From Rivularia sp963920925 (GTDB lineage Bacteria > Cyanobacteriota > Cyanobacteriia > Cyanobacteriales > Nostocaceae): a DNA stretch of 64,000 nt. A program made the position numbers and the translations under genes. The notes below the pieces were generated by a model that was not told where the DNA came from, made no database searches, and saw nothing but the letters and a program-made list of their open reading frames with translations. This document shows positions 18,358 through 27,218 of this stretch, in pieces. Positions within the stretch are counted from its first letter, which is position 1; every line of letters starts with the position of its first letter. The stretch lies in NCBI RefSeq assembly GCF_963920925.1, contig NZ_CAWUDI010000004.1, positions 62,001 through 126,000 on the forward strand. The letters run 5' to 3'.

Positions 18358-19101
18358 TTAATTTGAAAAGTAAGCAATACGAAGACTTTGTATTAAAAGA
18401 AAAAGTGATGCAACTGTTATCAAAATTCCCCAAAACCAATGTGGTAAAATCAATACTTTAGCAATTTGAGCAGTATCTGAATTACCATTGTAATAGCGGA
18501 AAACATAATCAAAATCGCGAAAAGTACTTATACAAGCTTGCACTCCGAGAAACTGAATTGAAAAAACTTTTATTTCTGGAGATGCTTCTAATCCAATTCC
18601 TAAAATTACTAACCCAAGCAGACTAATTAATAAAATTCCAATCCCGGTTCGCACCCAAATTAGAACTGAAATTAACATAAAGCTGCCCAAAATAATTAAA
18701 ACTTGTTGGGAGGTTTGCCAACTACGAGAAGCCAAAATAAAACCAGCACCGATAATAGGAGGTCCCATCGGACCAGCAGCAGAAACAAGCACATTACCAA
18801 TTTGTCGTAAAAATAGCGAACCGCGATATTCATACCGAGCTAATCCATTACCATTAGCAAAAATCTCTAATTTCTTGAAGTTTGCTCCTAATAACACAGC
18901 CATTAAACCATGCGCCATTTCATGGTACCAAGTTGATAATAAAGTTAAGGGATAGAGAATTATTTTACCGCTTGGACTTTGCCACATAATTCCGGTAACT
19001 ATAGCAATTCCTACTAATAATACTAATCCCGTGCGGTCATTTGATGATATCAAGTTTTCAATTGAATACGAGTTATTAAAAATATTCCACAATTGACTCA
19101 T
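18358..19101 (-). CDS. M50 family membrane metallopeptidase
   Basis: This 247-residue membrane protein has the zinc protease motif HEMAH at residues 60-64 within a membrane segment (TWYHEMAHGLMAVLLGANF), followed by AAGPMGPPI and several further membrane helices (about 25-45, 100-125, 130-165, 215-240). M50 enzymes cut other proteins inside the membrane. This compact form, without a PDZ domain, belongs to a poorly characterised bacterial group. The substrate is unknown. It is a single gene, divergent from the AcpH-like gene. Confidence 0.88.
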   Translation of the reverse strand: MSQLWNIFNNSYSIENLISSNDRTGLVLLVGIAIVTGIMWQSPSGKIILYPLTLLSTWYHEMAHGLMAVLLGANFKKLEIFANGNGLARYEYRGSLFLRQIGNVLVSAAGPMGPPIIGAGFILASRSWQTSQQVLIILGSFMLISVLIWVRTGIGILLISLLGLVILGIGLEASPEIKVFSIQFLGVQACISTFRDFDYVFRYYNGNSDTAQIAKVLILPHWFWGILITVASLFLLIQSLRIAYFSN

Positions 19102-19266
19102 AAATAAGTTTTTGAATTAAATTAGATTGCAAAACTACGTATTTACCCTAATTAATTTATAATATTACTTGTTTCATAATTAAAGTTTACAGTATTACAT
19201 TGTATTAATGTTCTACGGTCTTACTTAGTGCTTAAGTACTATTTTTAATAAATTTACCTCTTCACA

Positions 19267-19851
19267 ATGAATTATCTAGCTCATTTATTATTATCAGATG
19301 GTACAGCAGAATCTTTGATAGGAAATCTTTTAGGAGATTTTGTTAAAGGTTCGATAGAAAACATTTATCCTCATGAGATAATCAAAGGAATTTACTTACA
19401 TCGTAAAATAGATTGTTTTACCGATTCTCACCCAATATTTAGGTCAAGTAAAAGGCTTATTAGTCTCAATAGACGCAAATTTTCAGGAATGATGATTGAT
19501 GTATTTTATGACCATTTTTTAGCTAAGAATTGGTCTAATTATTCAAGTACTTCACTTGCTGATTTCACAAATCATGTTTATCAAGTATTGCAAGAAAACA
19601 AAAATATACTTCCCGAACGATTAAACAGTATTCTTCCAGATATGATTGCTTATGATTGGCTGGCATCATATAGAGAAACATCTACAATTAATAGAGCTAT
19701 AAACGGGCTTTCTCGTAGAATCAAAAGTAAAAATAATTTAGTTGGTGGAGTGGAAGAATTATTTTTGAATTATCAGCAGCTTCAAACTGATTTTTCTATA
19801 TTTTTTCCAGAATTAATTGATTACACGTTGACAGTTAACAGTGAGCAGTGA
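19267..19851 (+). CDS. ACP phosphodiesterase-like protein (AcpH/DUF479)
   Basis: AcpH-type enzymes remove the phosphopantetheine group from acyl carrier protein. This 194-residue protein has the family pattern MNYLAHLLLS, LIGNLLGDFVKG (about residues 17-28), GIYLHRKIDCFTDSHP (about 41-56) and MMIDVFYDHFLAKNW (about 75-89); the Asp and His residues are probable metal ligands of this HD-like fold. The last residues (TVNSEQ) are encoded by STRR-type heptamer repeats, so the natural end has probably been changed by repeat growth. Activity on ACP is inferred from the family only. Confidence 0.85.
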   Translation: MNYLAHLLLSDGTAESLIGNLLGDFVKGSIENIYPHEIIKGIYLHRKIDCFTDSHPIFRSSKRLISLNRRKFSGMMIDVFYDHFLAKNWSNYSSTSLADFTNHVYQVLQENKNILPERLNSILPDMIAYDWLASYRETSTINRAINGLSRRIKSKNNLVGGVEELFLNYQQLQTDFSIFFPELIDYTLTVNSEQ

Positions 19852-19982
19852 GCAGTTAGATAATATTAGATGGTGTTGAGAAAACCGGGTTTCTTGATAA
19901 TCGTGAATGATTTCAAAGTGCGATAGACTTTAAATTTTATTATCATAATAAAGTCAACTATTATCGGCTCAAACTAATTATT

Positions 19983-20621
19983 ATGAGCATACAAACAAAA
20001 ATACCAACCGACACTTGGGTAGCAGCGACTTGGGATGAATATATCCAAATAATCGAAAACCCTGCTTATGAAAAAGCTAAGGGTTATTACTATAACGGTA
20101 AGATGAGGATTGAAATGTCGGCATTAGGAAATGACCATTCACAAGATCATGCATTAGTTATCTTAGCTGCTAGCAACTACGCAGCGATCAAAGGTATTCC
20201 GATGAATGTGAAAGATAACTGTACCTTCCGTAAAACTGGCTGTAAAGAATCACAACCGGATGTTTCTTATTATATTGGTGACAATGCTGATGCAATTCCT
20301 TACGGAACTTCTATTATTAATCTTGACGAATTTCCAGCACCAAATTTAGTCGTTGAAGTTGCTAATACTTCTCTTGCTGATGATAAAGGTGAAAAACGTC
20401 TGCTTTATGAAGAGCTAGGTGTAAATGAATACTGGATTGTCGATGTCAAAAACGTTCAAATTATAGCTTTTTTGATAGAAAATCAAGGTAGTCGGCGAAT
20501 TACTCAATCTCAAGTGTTGCCAGGTTTAAATATTTCATTGCTGGAAGAAGCTTTTCGTCGCTCTCGTCAAATGAATCATAGTCAAGTGATTTCTTGGTTA
20601 TTCTCAGAATTTCAAGAATAA
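19983..20621 (+). CDS. Uma2 family putative endonuclease (DUF820)
   Basis: This 212-residue protein has the restriction-endonuclease-like pattern of the Uma2/DUF820 family, very abundant in cyanobacteria: SQPDVSYYIG (about residues 90-99), PAPNLVVEVANTSLADD (about 118-134) and KRLLYEELGVNEYWIVD (about 138-154). The Asp, Glu and Lys of these blocks form the presumed PD-(D/E)XK active site. The biological role of the family is unknown. It is a single gene with its own spacer on both sides. The start follows an AT-rich leader. Confidence 0.93.
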   Translation: MSIQTKIPTDTWVAATWDEYIQIIENPAYEKAKGYYYNGKMRIEMSALGNDHSQDHALVILAASNYAAIKGIPMNVKDNCTFRKTGCKESQPDVSYYIGDNADAIPYGTSIINLDEFPAPNLVVEVANTSLADDKGEKRLLYEELGVNEYWIVDVKNVQIIAFLIENQGSRRITQSQVLPGLNISLLEEAFRRSRQMNHSQVISWLFSEFQE

Positions 20622-20644
20622 TATTTTTTTATGTTCCTTGAAAG

Positions 20645-20712
20645 TTGTTAGTTGATAGTTGGCAATTCTAACAACCAACTACCGCCCTACTAACTACCGC
20701 CCTACTAACTAC
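20645..20712. repeat. Heptamer and decamer tandem repeats
   Basis: GTTAGTTGATAGTTGG-type repeats are followed by two copies of an ACTACCGCCCTACTA unit, directly against the stop of the PHP gene. Confidence 0.6.
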
Positions 20713-21435
20713 TTATAACCGTTCAAGTAAGCTATAACCGTGGCTATCCGTACCGCAAGTACTATATAGTCCGTATTCGGTGGCTAATCGCTGCACCTGT
20801 TTCGTTTGGGTGATACTTGGTTTCCAGGGTTTGCGACTATTGTAAGCGTAGAAGCTTTCCACACCATCGATTCCTAATTCCGCAGCAGCAGGAACTAAGT
20901 CAAAATGGCTTTTTTTATAACGTGCTGGATGAGCAAGTACTGCAAATCCTCCAGCTTCTTGAATGGCAGCAATTACGTTTACAGCTTCGTACTCGGAACC
21001 TGTAACTGGTTCTCCCTGGGTATAGGGTTGTATGCTGGAATGTTCTGGATCGAAAGCATAACCTAAAATGTGAACTTCTACGTTCAGAAGATTAGCATTG
21101 ATTTCAACACCACTCCACAAATACGGTACATCAGCATCGGGATTATTCCATTTCCACTCTTCCAAGCATTTTTTAGCAGCTTGATAACCACCTGTATTGT
21201 GATGATCGGTAATTGCAAGTCCTTTTAAACCATTATTAATTGCTTGCTGTATCAATTCGGATGGCTCCATTGCACCATCAGAATGTACGGTGTGCATATG
21301 AAAATTATAATTATTCGGGCAGCTTTGCGCGTCTAAGTTTTGGAATACTTCTTTTAAAAGCGTCTTAGAAGCACAAGTAAGGGCAAAATTTACAGCCATA
21401 ACCTTTTTTTGTGTAAAATTATTTATTCTTAACAC
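20713..21435 (-). CDS. PHP domain metal-dependent phosphoesterase
   Basis: This 240-residue protein is of the PHP family (as in TrpH/YciV-like 5'-3' phosphoesterases and polymerase proofreading domains). Metal ligands are visible in FHMHTVHSDG (about residues 45-54), AITDHHNTGG (about 74-83), WSGVEINA, AVLAHPARY and the terminal CGTDSHG. The substrate cannot be read from sequence; small nucleotides are likely. A start at 21399 (MAVNFALT) has an AAAGG purine run just upstream and would remove 12 residues; it may be the true one. The stop lies right at a repeat array. Confidence 0.9.
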   Translation of the reverse strand: MLRINNFTQKKVMAVNFALTCASKTLLKEVFQNLDAQSCPNNYNFHMHTVHSDGAMEPSELIQQAINNGLKGLAITDHHNTGGYQAAKKCLEEWKWNNPDADVPYLWSGVEINANLLNVEVHILGYAFDPEHSSIQPYTQGEPVTGSEYEAVNVIAAIQEAGGFAVLAHPARYKKSHFDLVPAAAELGIDGVESFYAYNSRKPWKPSITQTKQVQRLATEYGLYSTCGTDSHGYSLLERL

Positions 21436-21467
21436 TCCACTAAGTTACACCTGTAGTCCGGAAAACA

Positions 21468-21488
21468 TTAATGCTTAATGCTTAATGC
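21468..21488. repeat. Three exact TTAATGC repeats
   Basis: Three head-to-tail copies of the 7-mer TTAATGC lie upstream of the PHP gene, another heptamer array of STRR type. Confidence 0.8.
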
Positions 21489-21692
21489 TTCGGATTTTGT
21501 TGGCGTTAACTTTTTGTGCGTCAATAGCAAATTTTTTCAATATGTTAAGACTAACTTAGCAAATTTTAACGTTTATGGTGATGAGTATTTTTTATACTCT
21601 CGGAGTAAAAAAGTAATAAATGACTCATAATAATAAGTAATTCCCACCTTCAGTTTTTCTGATGCAAGAAGTCAAAATACAGTTTATTGCTT

Positions 21693-22721
21693 TCAATTTG
21701 GTAAACCGATTAATTCTCCATTGCCAGAAATTACTTCACCAATGTTATAAGCTGCAATATTCTGCGATTCAAAAAAGCTAATTGTCTGTAGTGCGCGATC
21801 GCCTGGAACTATGAGAACGAAACCAATTCCCATATTGAAAGTATTGTACATAGCTTGAGAATTTACAGAACCCACTTGTGCTAACCAATCGAACACGGGT
21901 GGAATCATCCAGCTATCGGCTTTAATTTGGAAAGATTGTCCTTCTCCCAAACATCTGGGTAGGTTTTCCGGTAATCCACCACCTGTAATATGCGCCATTG
22001 CGTGGATTTCTAAACCTTCTTTTTGCGCTGCTAATATTGGTTTAACGTAGATTTGCGTCGGTGTCAGAAAAGTCTCACCTAAAGATTTACCATTAAATAA
22101 ATTTGGGGTATCGTCCCAACTTAATCCTTTATCGTCAATAATTTTTCTTACCAAACTAAACCCATTGCTGTGTACTCCAGAACTAGCTAAACCAATAGCC
22201 ACATCTCCTACTTTTACCTTAATTCCATCAAGCATCTGACTTTTCTCGACAATCCCTACGCAAAAGCCAGCTAAGTCATATTCTCCCACTTGATAAAAAC
22301 CCGGCATTTCGGCGGTTTCTCCACCCAATAAAGCACAACCGGATTGTTTGCAGCCAGAAGCGACACCCGCAACGACTTGAGTTAACTGTTGTGGATCGAG
22401 TTTACCTGTCGCTAAATAATCTAAAAAAAACAAAGGTTCTGCACCAGATGTCAGCACATCGTTAACGCACATAGCCACCAAATCAATACCAACAGTGTCA
22501 TGGCGGTTGATAATATTGGCAATTTTCAATTTCGTTCCCACACCATCAGTACCCGAAATTAAAACGGGTTGCTTATAACCACTGGGTAACTCAAAGCAAC
22601 CTCCAAAGCCACCCAATCCGCCAATTACTTCCTTTCTAAAAGTGCTGTGAACCAGATTGCGAATTTGACCGACAAAATCGCGTCCAGCTTCAACATCAAC
22701 CCCAGCATCCCGATAATCCAT
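21693..22721 (-). CDS. purM: Phosphoribosylformylglycinamidine cyclo-ligase (AIR synthetase)
   Basis: PurM closes the imidazole ring in purine synthesis, turning FGAM and ATP into aminoimidazole ribonucleotide. The 342 residues match the usual length. Visible motifs are DYRDAGVDVEAG at the start, the ATP-loop region SGTDGVGTKLKIA, MCVNDVLTSGAEPLFFLDY, GGETAEMPG and GGGLPENLPR. It is a single minus-strand gene. Upstream, four exact GTTCATT heptamers and ATTATCA repeats fill the gap to the next gene. Confidence 0.97.
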   Translation of the reverse strand: MDYRDAGVDVEAGRDFVGQIRNLVHSTFRKEVIGGLGGFGGCFELPSGYKQPVLISGTDGVGTKLKIANIINRHDTVGIDLVAMCVNDVLTSGAEPLFFLDYLATGKLDPQQLTQVVAGVASGCKQSGCALLGGETAEMPGFYQVGEYDLAGFCVGIVEKSQMLDGIKVKVGDVAIGLASSGVHSNGFSLVRKIIDDKGLSWDDTPNLFNGKSLGETFLTPTQIYVKPILAAQKEGLEIHAMAHITGGGLPENLPRCLGEGQSFQIKADSWMIPPVFDWLAQVGSVNSQAMYNTFNMGIGFVLIVPGDRALQTISFFESQNIAAYNIGEVISGNGELIGLPN

Positions 22722-22765
22722 TTCAGTGACCAGTTATCAATTATCAATTATCAGTTCTCGCTACT

Positions 22766-22793
22766 GTTCATTGTTCATTGTTCATTGTTCATT
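22766..22793. repeat. Four exact GTTCATT repeats
   Basis: Four head-to-tail copies of GTTCATT end at the stop codon of the 68-aa gene, another case of an STRR array touching a reading frame. Confidence 0.85.
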
Positions 22794-22794
22794 G

Positions 22795-23001
22795 TCAAAA
22801 TACTTTATCTTCGATGCCAACCCACCATTCACCCAGATTCATTAAGTCTTGATGGATGTCTTGTAGATTTTCGGCGTATTCGTTTTCTGAAATATTAGCT
22901 CGATTTTCTTCTAGCTTCAAAAGACGTAACTGTATCAGCAGCCAAGGTTTGGAAATACTTTGAGTCACGTCGATATATTGTCCTAATTCTGTACTATTCA
23001 T
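22795..23001 (-). CDS. Small hypothetical protein, 68 aa
   Basis: This is a 68-residue helical, acidic protein (MNSTELGQYIDVTQSISKPW, then IQLRLLKLEENRANISENEYAENL, ending WWVGIEDKVF). No signal peptide or membrane helix is present. I do not recognise a named family. The periodic Leu and charged residues suggest a small helical bundle. It sits 50 bases downstream of sodX in the same direction and could be the last gene of the sodN-sodX unit, although heptamer repeats separate them. Confidence 0.6.
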   Translation of the reverse strand: MNSTELGQYIDVTQSISKPWLLIQLRLLKLEENRANISENEYAENLQDIHQDLMNLGEWWVGIEDKVF

Positions 23002-23053
23002 GTATTAAAAAATATTTGTATTTAATCATTCTTAACTCCTAACTCCTAACTGA

Positions 23054-23413
23054 TTAAGGGAATTTCGACGTAACTTTACCTAGAATTTTGTTGAGGGGGA
23101 TAAAACCATAAGAGCGGCTGTCAGTACTAGCCCTACTATTGTCCCCTGTAAGAAAACAAGAACCATCTTCAAGTACTACAGCCACTCTTTTAATTATTTG
23201 CTTTGTTTGGTAGGGATGCCGTGCAACTACGATATCACCTAGTTCTGGTAGCTTTTGTCGATAAGCTTTTGGGTTAAATAATATTTCCTCTCCTGGCTGA
23301 AGTTCGGGAAGCATTGAAGGGCCGCTAACGCGCAATCTTTTCCGCATTCCTATGAGCAACTGTAGCAATTTAAAGGCTGTTTGTAATTCCTCGTTCATTG
23401 CTTTGAGAGCCAA
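23054..23413 (-). CDS. sodX: Nickel-type superoxide dismutase maturation protease
   Basis: SodX is a signal-peptidase-like enzyme that cuts the leader from Ni-superoxide dismutase so that the new N-terminal histidine can bind nickel. In this 119-residue protein the S24/S26 catalytic serine is in SGPSMLPEL (Ser33) and the general base in IIKRVAVV (Lys75), followed by CFLTGDNSRASTDSR, the C-box of signal peptidases. It lies about 90 bases downstream of sodN, as in other cyanobacteria, which secures the assignment. Internal ATG at residue 6 is a possible alternative start. Confidence 0.93.
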   Translation of the reverse strand: MALKAMNEELQTAFKLLQLLIGMRKRLRVSGPSMLPELQPGEEILFNPKAYRQKLPELGDIVVARHPYQTKQIIKRVAVVLEDGSCFLTGDNSRASTDSRSYGFIPLNKILGKVTSKFP

Positions 23414-23457
23414 TACTGCTTTATCGACAATTTAAACTAAAAATTCAAACCGACTTA

Positions 23458-23506
23458 AATTTAATTAAATCAAATCAAATCAAATTAAATCAAATTAAAT
23501 CAAATT
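23458..23506. repeat. AAATC-type tandem repeat between sodN and sodX
   Basis: About eight imperfect copies of a 5-base unit (AAATC, with TTAAATC variants) fill the gap between sodX and the stop of sodN. Confidence 0.75.
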
Positions 23507-23978
23507 AGCTAGCTTTGTACCAAGAAACATCACGATCTTTGGTTGCCCAGAACATATTATGGATTTTATGTACGGCTTCCATTAATTCGTTAGCATGGTC
23601 TAGATTAACTTCTACTTTACAGGCTGAGCAAAGTTTTGTTGCTTTCCAGAAGGTGTCGTGCAAGTCAGGATACTTTTCGAGGTGTACTGGCTTGAAATAA
23701 TCTGTCCAAAGAATTAATAAGTCTTCTTTGGTTTTTTGAGCTTGTTCTTCTTTGATCGCAACAAAGCGAGAAAAGGTATTGTTGTAAGCAATCGTCGCTG
23801 CTTTGTCACCAGCAGGTGGATGCTCTAAATCCATGAGTTTTTTGGTCATGGAGACTACTGCTTCTGCGGTAATTCTAGCGGAAGAAGGGTCATAGACTCC
23901 ACAAGGCCCGTCGCAGTGAGCCTGTACCTCTGGTGCGGGGAAATTAGTTTTGAGCTTGGCAGCAATTTTTTTGAACAT
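23505..23978 (-). CDS. sodN: Nickel superoxide dismutase precursor
   Basis: Ni-SOD converts superoxide into oxygen and hydrogen peroxide. The 157-residue precursor has a 20-residue leader ending in PEVQA. The mature protein would begin at residue 21 with HCDGPCGVY, the nickel hook in which His1, Cys2 and Cys6 bind the metal. The rest is the expected four-helix bundle and the length is normal. The downstream neighbour sodX encodes the protease that exposes His1. The last codons lie next to a pentamer tandem repeat. Identity is secure. Confidence 0.97.
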   Translation of the reverse strand: MFKKIAAKLKTNFPAPEVQAHCDGPCGVYDPSSARITAEAVVSMTKKLMDLEHPPAGDKAATIAYNNTFSRFVAIKEEQAQKTKEDLLILWTDYFKPVHLEKYPDLHDTFWKATKLCSACKVEVNLDHANELMEAVHKIHNMFWATKDRDVSWYKAS

Positions 23979-24383
23979 GATATTTAGAGAGAGCTTGACT
24001 TAGGATAGGTAGAAAGTGTAGGGAAGCATTATCTAGTAAGCGAGTAAATATAAGACTTTAGTCAAAAACTCAAGCTTTTACTCAATTATCCCCCCCTACC
24101 CCATATAGCTTAGTGCTATTGCGTTACCCAGGCAACCCATCCGAATGGGTAACTCACCCCATTTAAAGATATTTTTTTCTTTTCAACTCTATTAAATATC
24201 CAAATGATCTTCTTCTGCCACCACCGTAAGTGCTAACCCCTATATTTTTTTATCTCTAACTGCAATTTAACAACGGGTACACCCCAAAAAGATGACAGAG
24301 TTTCTTTCTAATGCCAAAATAGAAAGTGGTCGCCCTAGTTATCCTTTATAGGAAAATAAATGTTAATCGCCCACGGTGGCTAT
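23979..24383. other. Spacer upstream of sodN with two competing stems
   Basis: Between the panC/cmk stop and the sodN start. GTTACCCA (24123-24130) and ACCCAT (24135-24140) can each pair with the same downstream segment ATGGGTAAC (24145-24153). On the minus strand, in the direction of transcription, no T-run follows, so this is not an ordinary terminator. No gene was seen. Confidence 0.4.
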
Positions 24384-25985
24384 TCATTTCGCGAAGCATT
24401 GCTGATAAAGCTTCACAATTCCCGTTGTTACTTCATCAATCGTTAAACCATCGGAAACTACTTCTATGGCATCTGCTGCTTTCATTAACGGTGAAACCAG
24501 GCGGGTGCTGTCTTTCCAGTCGCGTTCTTTAATGCTATTTTCTAGTTCTTCAAGACTGACTTCGGGTTGTCCTTGTTTTTTGTAATCTTGTTGACGACGG
24601 CGGGCGCGTTCGGAAACGGTTGCAGTTAAGAAGATTTTTACCTCAGCATCGGGAAAAACTTGAGTACCTATATCTCGTCCTTCCGCGACTAAACCGCCTC
24701 TTTTACCCCAGCTTTGCTGTTGTTTAACTAACGCGCTTCGCACGGCGCTTTGGGCTGCTATTGCCGATACTTTTGATGTTACTGACTCCGTCCGAATTTT
24801 CTTGGTAACGTCATTGCCGTCAATCCAAACCCGCACCGGCGATTTCAAATCCTCGCTGGGAGTTAATTTAATCGAACAACTATTAGCCAACTCGGCGATC
24901 GCACATTCATCGTAAGCAGGAATTCCCTTTTGTAATACCAGCCAAGTAACGGCACGGTACATAGCACCTGTATCTAAAAACACTAATCCTAATGTAGCTG
25001 CAACTTGACGAGCTACGGTAGATTTACCGGCACCAGCAGGTCCATCAATGGCGATAATCGGTTGGCGATCGCGCAAAATAGTGTTGTCAATCAATCGTGT
25101 AGAGCCGAGACGAGCGGCGATCGCAATCATTCCTTCCTCCTTAATTTCATCTAATGGCATTAACGTGTATGGTTCAATCAATTCAATATATTCCACAGAT
25201 ACAGTACTGACCATTGCTATTTCTTTACAAATAGCTTCAATCAGGGTGCTACTTTTACGAACTCCACTGCGAAACGCAGCACGAGCTTTTTGCAAGCCGC
25301 GATACAAAACAGCCGCTTGCTGCTTTTGACTAACAGTTAAATACTGATTGCGGGAACTTAAAGCAAGACCATTCGCTTCCCTAACAATTGGGCAAGCGAC
25401 AATTTCTATGGGAAAATTAAGATCGGCAACTAATCGTTTAACGATCGCTAGTTGCTGACCATCCTTTTGACCAAAGTAAGCCCGGTCTGGCTGCACCAAG
25501 TTAAAAAGCTTGGTAACAATTGTAGCCACACCCTGAAAATGTCCTAGCCGAGTATTACCACACAAGCCTGATATCATATCAGATGGTGGAGTAACTTGTG
25601 TAACAATTGAATCTTGTATACTCTTCCGAGCAACGTCAATCTCTTCCGGATTTGGTACAAACATAGCATTTACCCCGGCTTCTTCGCAGAATTTTTTGTC
25701 CTGCTCCAAAGTACGGGGATAATCTTCATAATCTTCGTTCGGACCAAATTGCAGGGGATTGACAAAAATACTGACTATGACAATGGCATTTTCCTGCCGC
25801 GCCCGCTTAATCAAGCTTAAATGACCCTGATGCAAAGCTCCCATAGTCGGAACCAAGCCTACTGCTGTTTGGAGACGAGTTGTCATTTCAAGGGATAGCG
25901 GCTCCTCAGAATGCAAAGGCTCGCTTTGCCAACGGAGTTTATCCAAATAGCAGCGTAAAGCTACAACCGTTGTCAACAGGCGCAC
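24384..25985 (-). CDS. panC/cmk: Bifunctional pantoate-beta-alanine ligase / cytidylate kinase
   Basis: Two enzymes are fused in one 533-residue chain, as is usual in cyanobacteria. The N-terminal half is pantothenate synthetase, which joins pantoate and beta-alanine for coenzyme A synthesis: VPTMGALHQGHLSL (about residues 45-58) holds the HxGH nucleotide motif and SSRNQYL is present near 215. The C-terminal half, from about residue 308, is CMP kinase, with P-loop AIDGPAGAGKST, LDTGAMYRA and GRDIGTQVFPDA. A 40-residue N-terminal extension before the ligase is less conserved and a later start is possible. It is a single gene. Confidence 0.96.
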   Translation of the reverse strand: MRLLTTVVALRCYLDKLRWQSEPLHSEEPLSLEMTTRLQTAVGLVPTMGALHQGHLSLIKRARQENAIVIVSIFVNPLQFGPNEDYEDYPRTLEQDKKFCEEAGVNAMFVPNPEEIDVARKSIQDSIVTQVTPPSDMISGLCGNTRLGHFQGVATIVTKLFNLVQPDRAYFGQKDGQQLAIVKRLVADLNFPIEIVACPIVREANGLALSSRNQYLTVSQKQQAAVLYRGLQKARAAFRSGVRKSSTLIEAICKEIAMVSTVSVEYIELIEPYTLMPLDEIKEEGMIAIAARLGSTRLIDNTILRDRQPIIAIDGPAGAGKSTVARQVAATLGLVFLDTGAMYRAVTWLVLQKGIPAYDECAIAELANSCSIKLTPSEDLKSPVRVWIDGNDVTKKIRTESVTSKVSAIAAQSAVRSALVKQQQSWGKRGGLVAEGRDIGTQVFPDAEVKIFLTATVSERARRRQQDYKKQGQPEVSLEELENSIKERDWKDSTRLVSPLMKAADAIEVVSDGLTIDEVTTGIVKLYQQCFAK

Positions 25986-26204
25986 AAAAAATCCTCTATC
26001 TACACTAGCTTTCCCCCGTTAGTGTATATCCGAATTCGGGGAAAGAGAGTAATTAAATAGAGGATTATCAAGATTTTTAACTAATTTGGGGCATGGGAGA
26101 TGGGGAGAGAGGGGGATGGGGAGACAAGGAGAAGAATAATTTACCCCTAACTCCTAACTCTTAACTCCTAACTATTCCCAACCTTTAACCTTTAACCTAA
26201 ACTC

Positions 26205-27218
26205 CTATCTTCCTAAAACTTCAACTCTAACTGGCGCAATACCTCTACCAATCATTCCGATAACTCCGGCTGCACCCTTAGAAAGGTCGATGACACGACC
26301 GCGAATGAAGGGGCCTCTATCGTTGATTCTTACTACCACGGAACGCCCGTTACGCATATTGGTAACGCGAACTCTGGTTCCGAAGGGTAGGCTGCGATGG
26401 GCTGCTGTCATTCTTGCTGGATTGAATCTTTCACCAGAAGCGGTTTTTCTACCAGCAAAGTAAGCACCGTAAAAGGAAGCTATACCTCTAAAACCTCTTG
26501 TTCGTCCTCTTGTAGCAGTTCTTCCTTTTTTTGCATTACCCTTGCTAGAGGCTGTTTCTTGTGCCGCAAGATTTTCTGTTTTAGTTAGCTCTGGAGGTAA
26601 GCCAGCAATTGTGTTTAGAGGAGATGCTTTACCTACTAGTCTCCGCAAACGATTGGTTGCTTGCAGCGCATCTTGTCTAAGATTTGTGGTTGCGTCGGGA
26701 AGCCTTGTGTCGCCATTAATTTCTACAAGTTCGGAGCCGTCCACTTTGATCGTGTAGCGCTCGGTAAGGGTTTCGGCACCAGACTTAGATTCGGTACTAC
26801 CGTTCCAGCTTACGGTAATTTTGTTTGCATCAACTTTCTTGTTGACTAAATCGTCGATTTTAGCGGCGACTGTAGTTGCTTTTTCTACAGCATCGCTATA
26901 GTTGCTATCAACTGCTACAGCGTTCTTGGGTAGGGCTACTTTATTCTCTGAATTTGCAACAGGAACAGAACTCAAAAAGGTAAAAACAGGAATGTTGCGA
27001 ATATAGAGAGTTGCTGCCTGACGCTCTGCTAATTTGTGCGCGTAAACCTTAGTAACATCAGCATTCGAGCCGTTAAAAGTTTCCGCTACAGTCTCTTTTT
27101 CAGAGCTTTTTTGAGAGGTAATCGAGGCTTCATTTACCGTCTGAGCGCGGCTAATGGATGGTGTTCCAATAACAGTTGAAATTACAGCTACAGCAGCCAA
27201 CAAAAGTCTTTGATTCAT
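26205..27218 (-). CDS. Exported RlpA-like protein (double-psi beta-barrel)
   Basis: I place the start at 27218 (MNQRLLLAAVAVISTVIGTPSISRAQT), which gives a clean signal peptide with an AQ-type cleavage site; the frame is open a further 29 codons upstream but that part is not signal-like. The central region is Ser/Thr/Lys-rich with no known domain. The C-terminal 90 residues are the RlpA double-psi barrel: GIASFYGAYFAGRKTASGERFN, MTAAHRSLPFGTRVRVTN and VRINDRGPF..RVIDLS. RlpA proteins bind or cut peptidoglycan outside the inner membrane. No SPOR domain is present. It is a single gene. Confidence 0.9.
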   Translation of the reverse strand: MNQRLLLAAVAVISTVIGTPSISRAQTVNEASITSQKSSEKETVAETFNGSNADVTKVYAHKLAERQAATLYIRNIPVFTFLSSVPVANSENKVALPKNAVAVDSNYSDAVEKATTVAAKIDDLVNKKVDANKITVSWNGSTESKSGAETLTERYTIKVDGSELVEINGDTRLPDATTNLRQDALQATNRLRRLVGKASPLNTIAGLPPELTKTENLAAQETASSKGNAKKGRTATRGRTRGFRGIASFYGAYFAGRKTASGERFNPARMTAAHRSLPFGTRVRVTNMRNGRSVVVRINDRGPFIRGRVIDLSKGAAGVIGMIGRGIAPVRVEVLGR

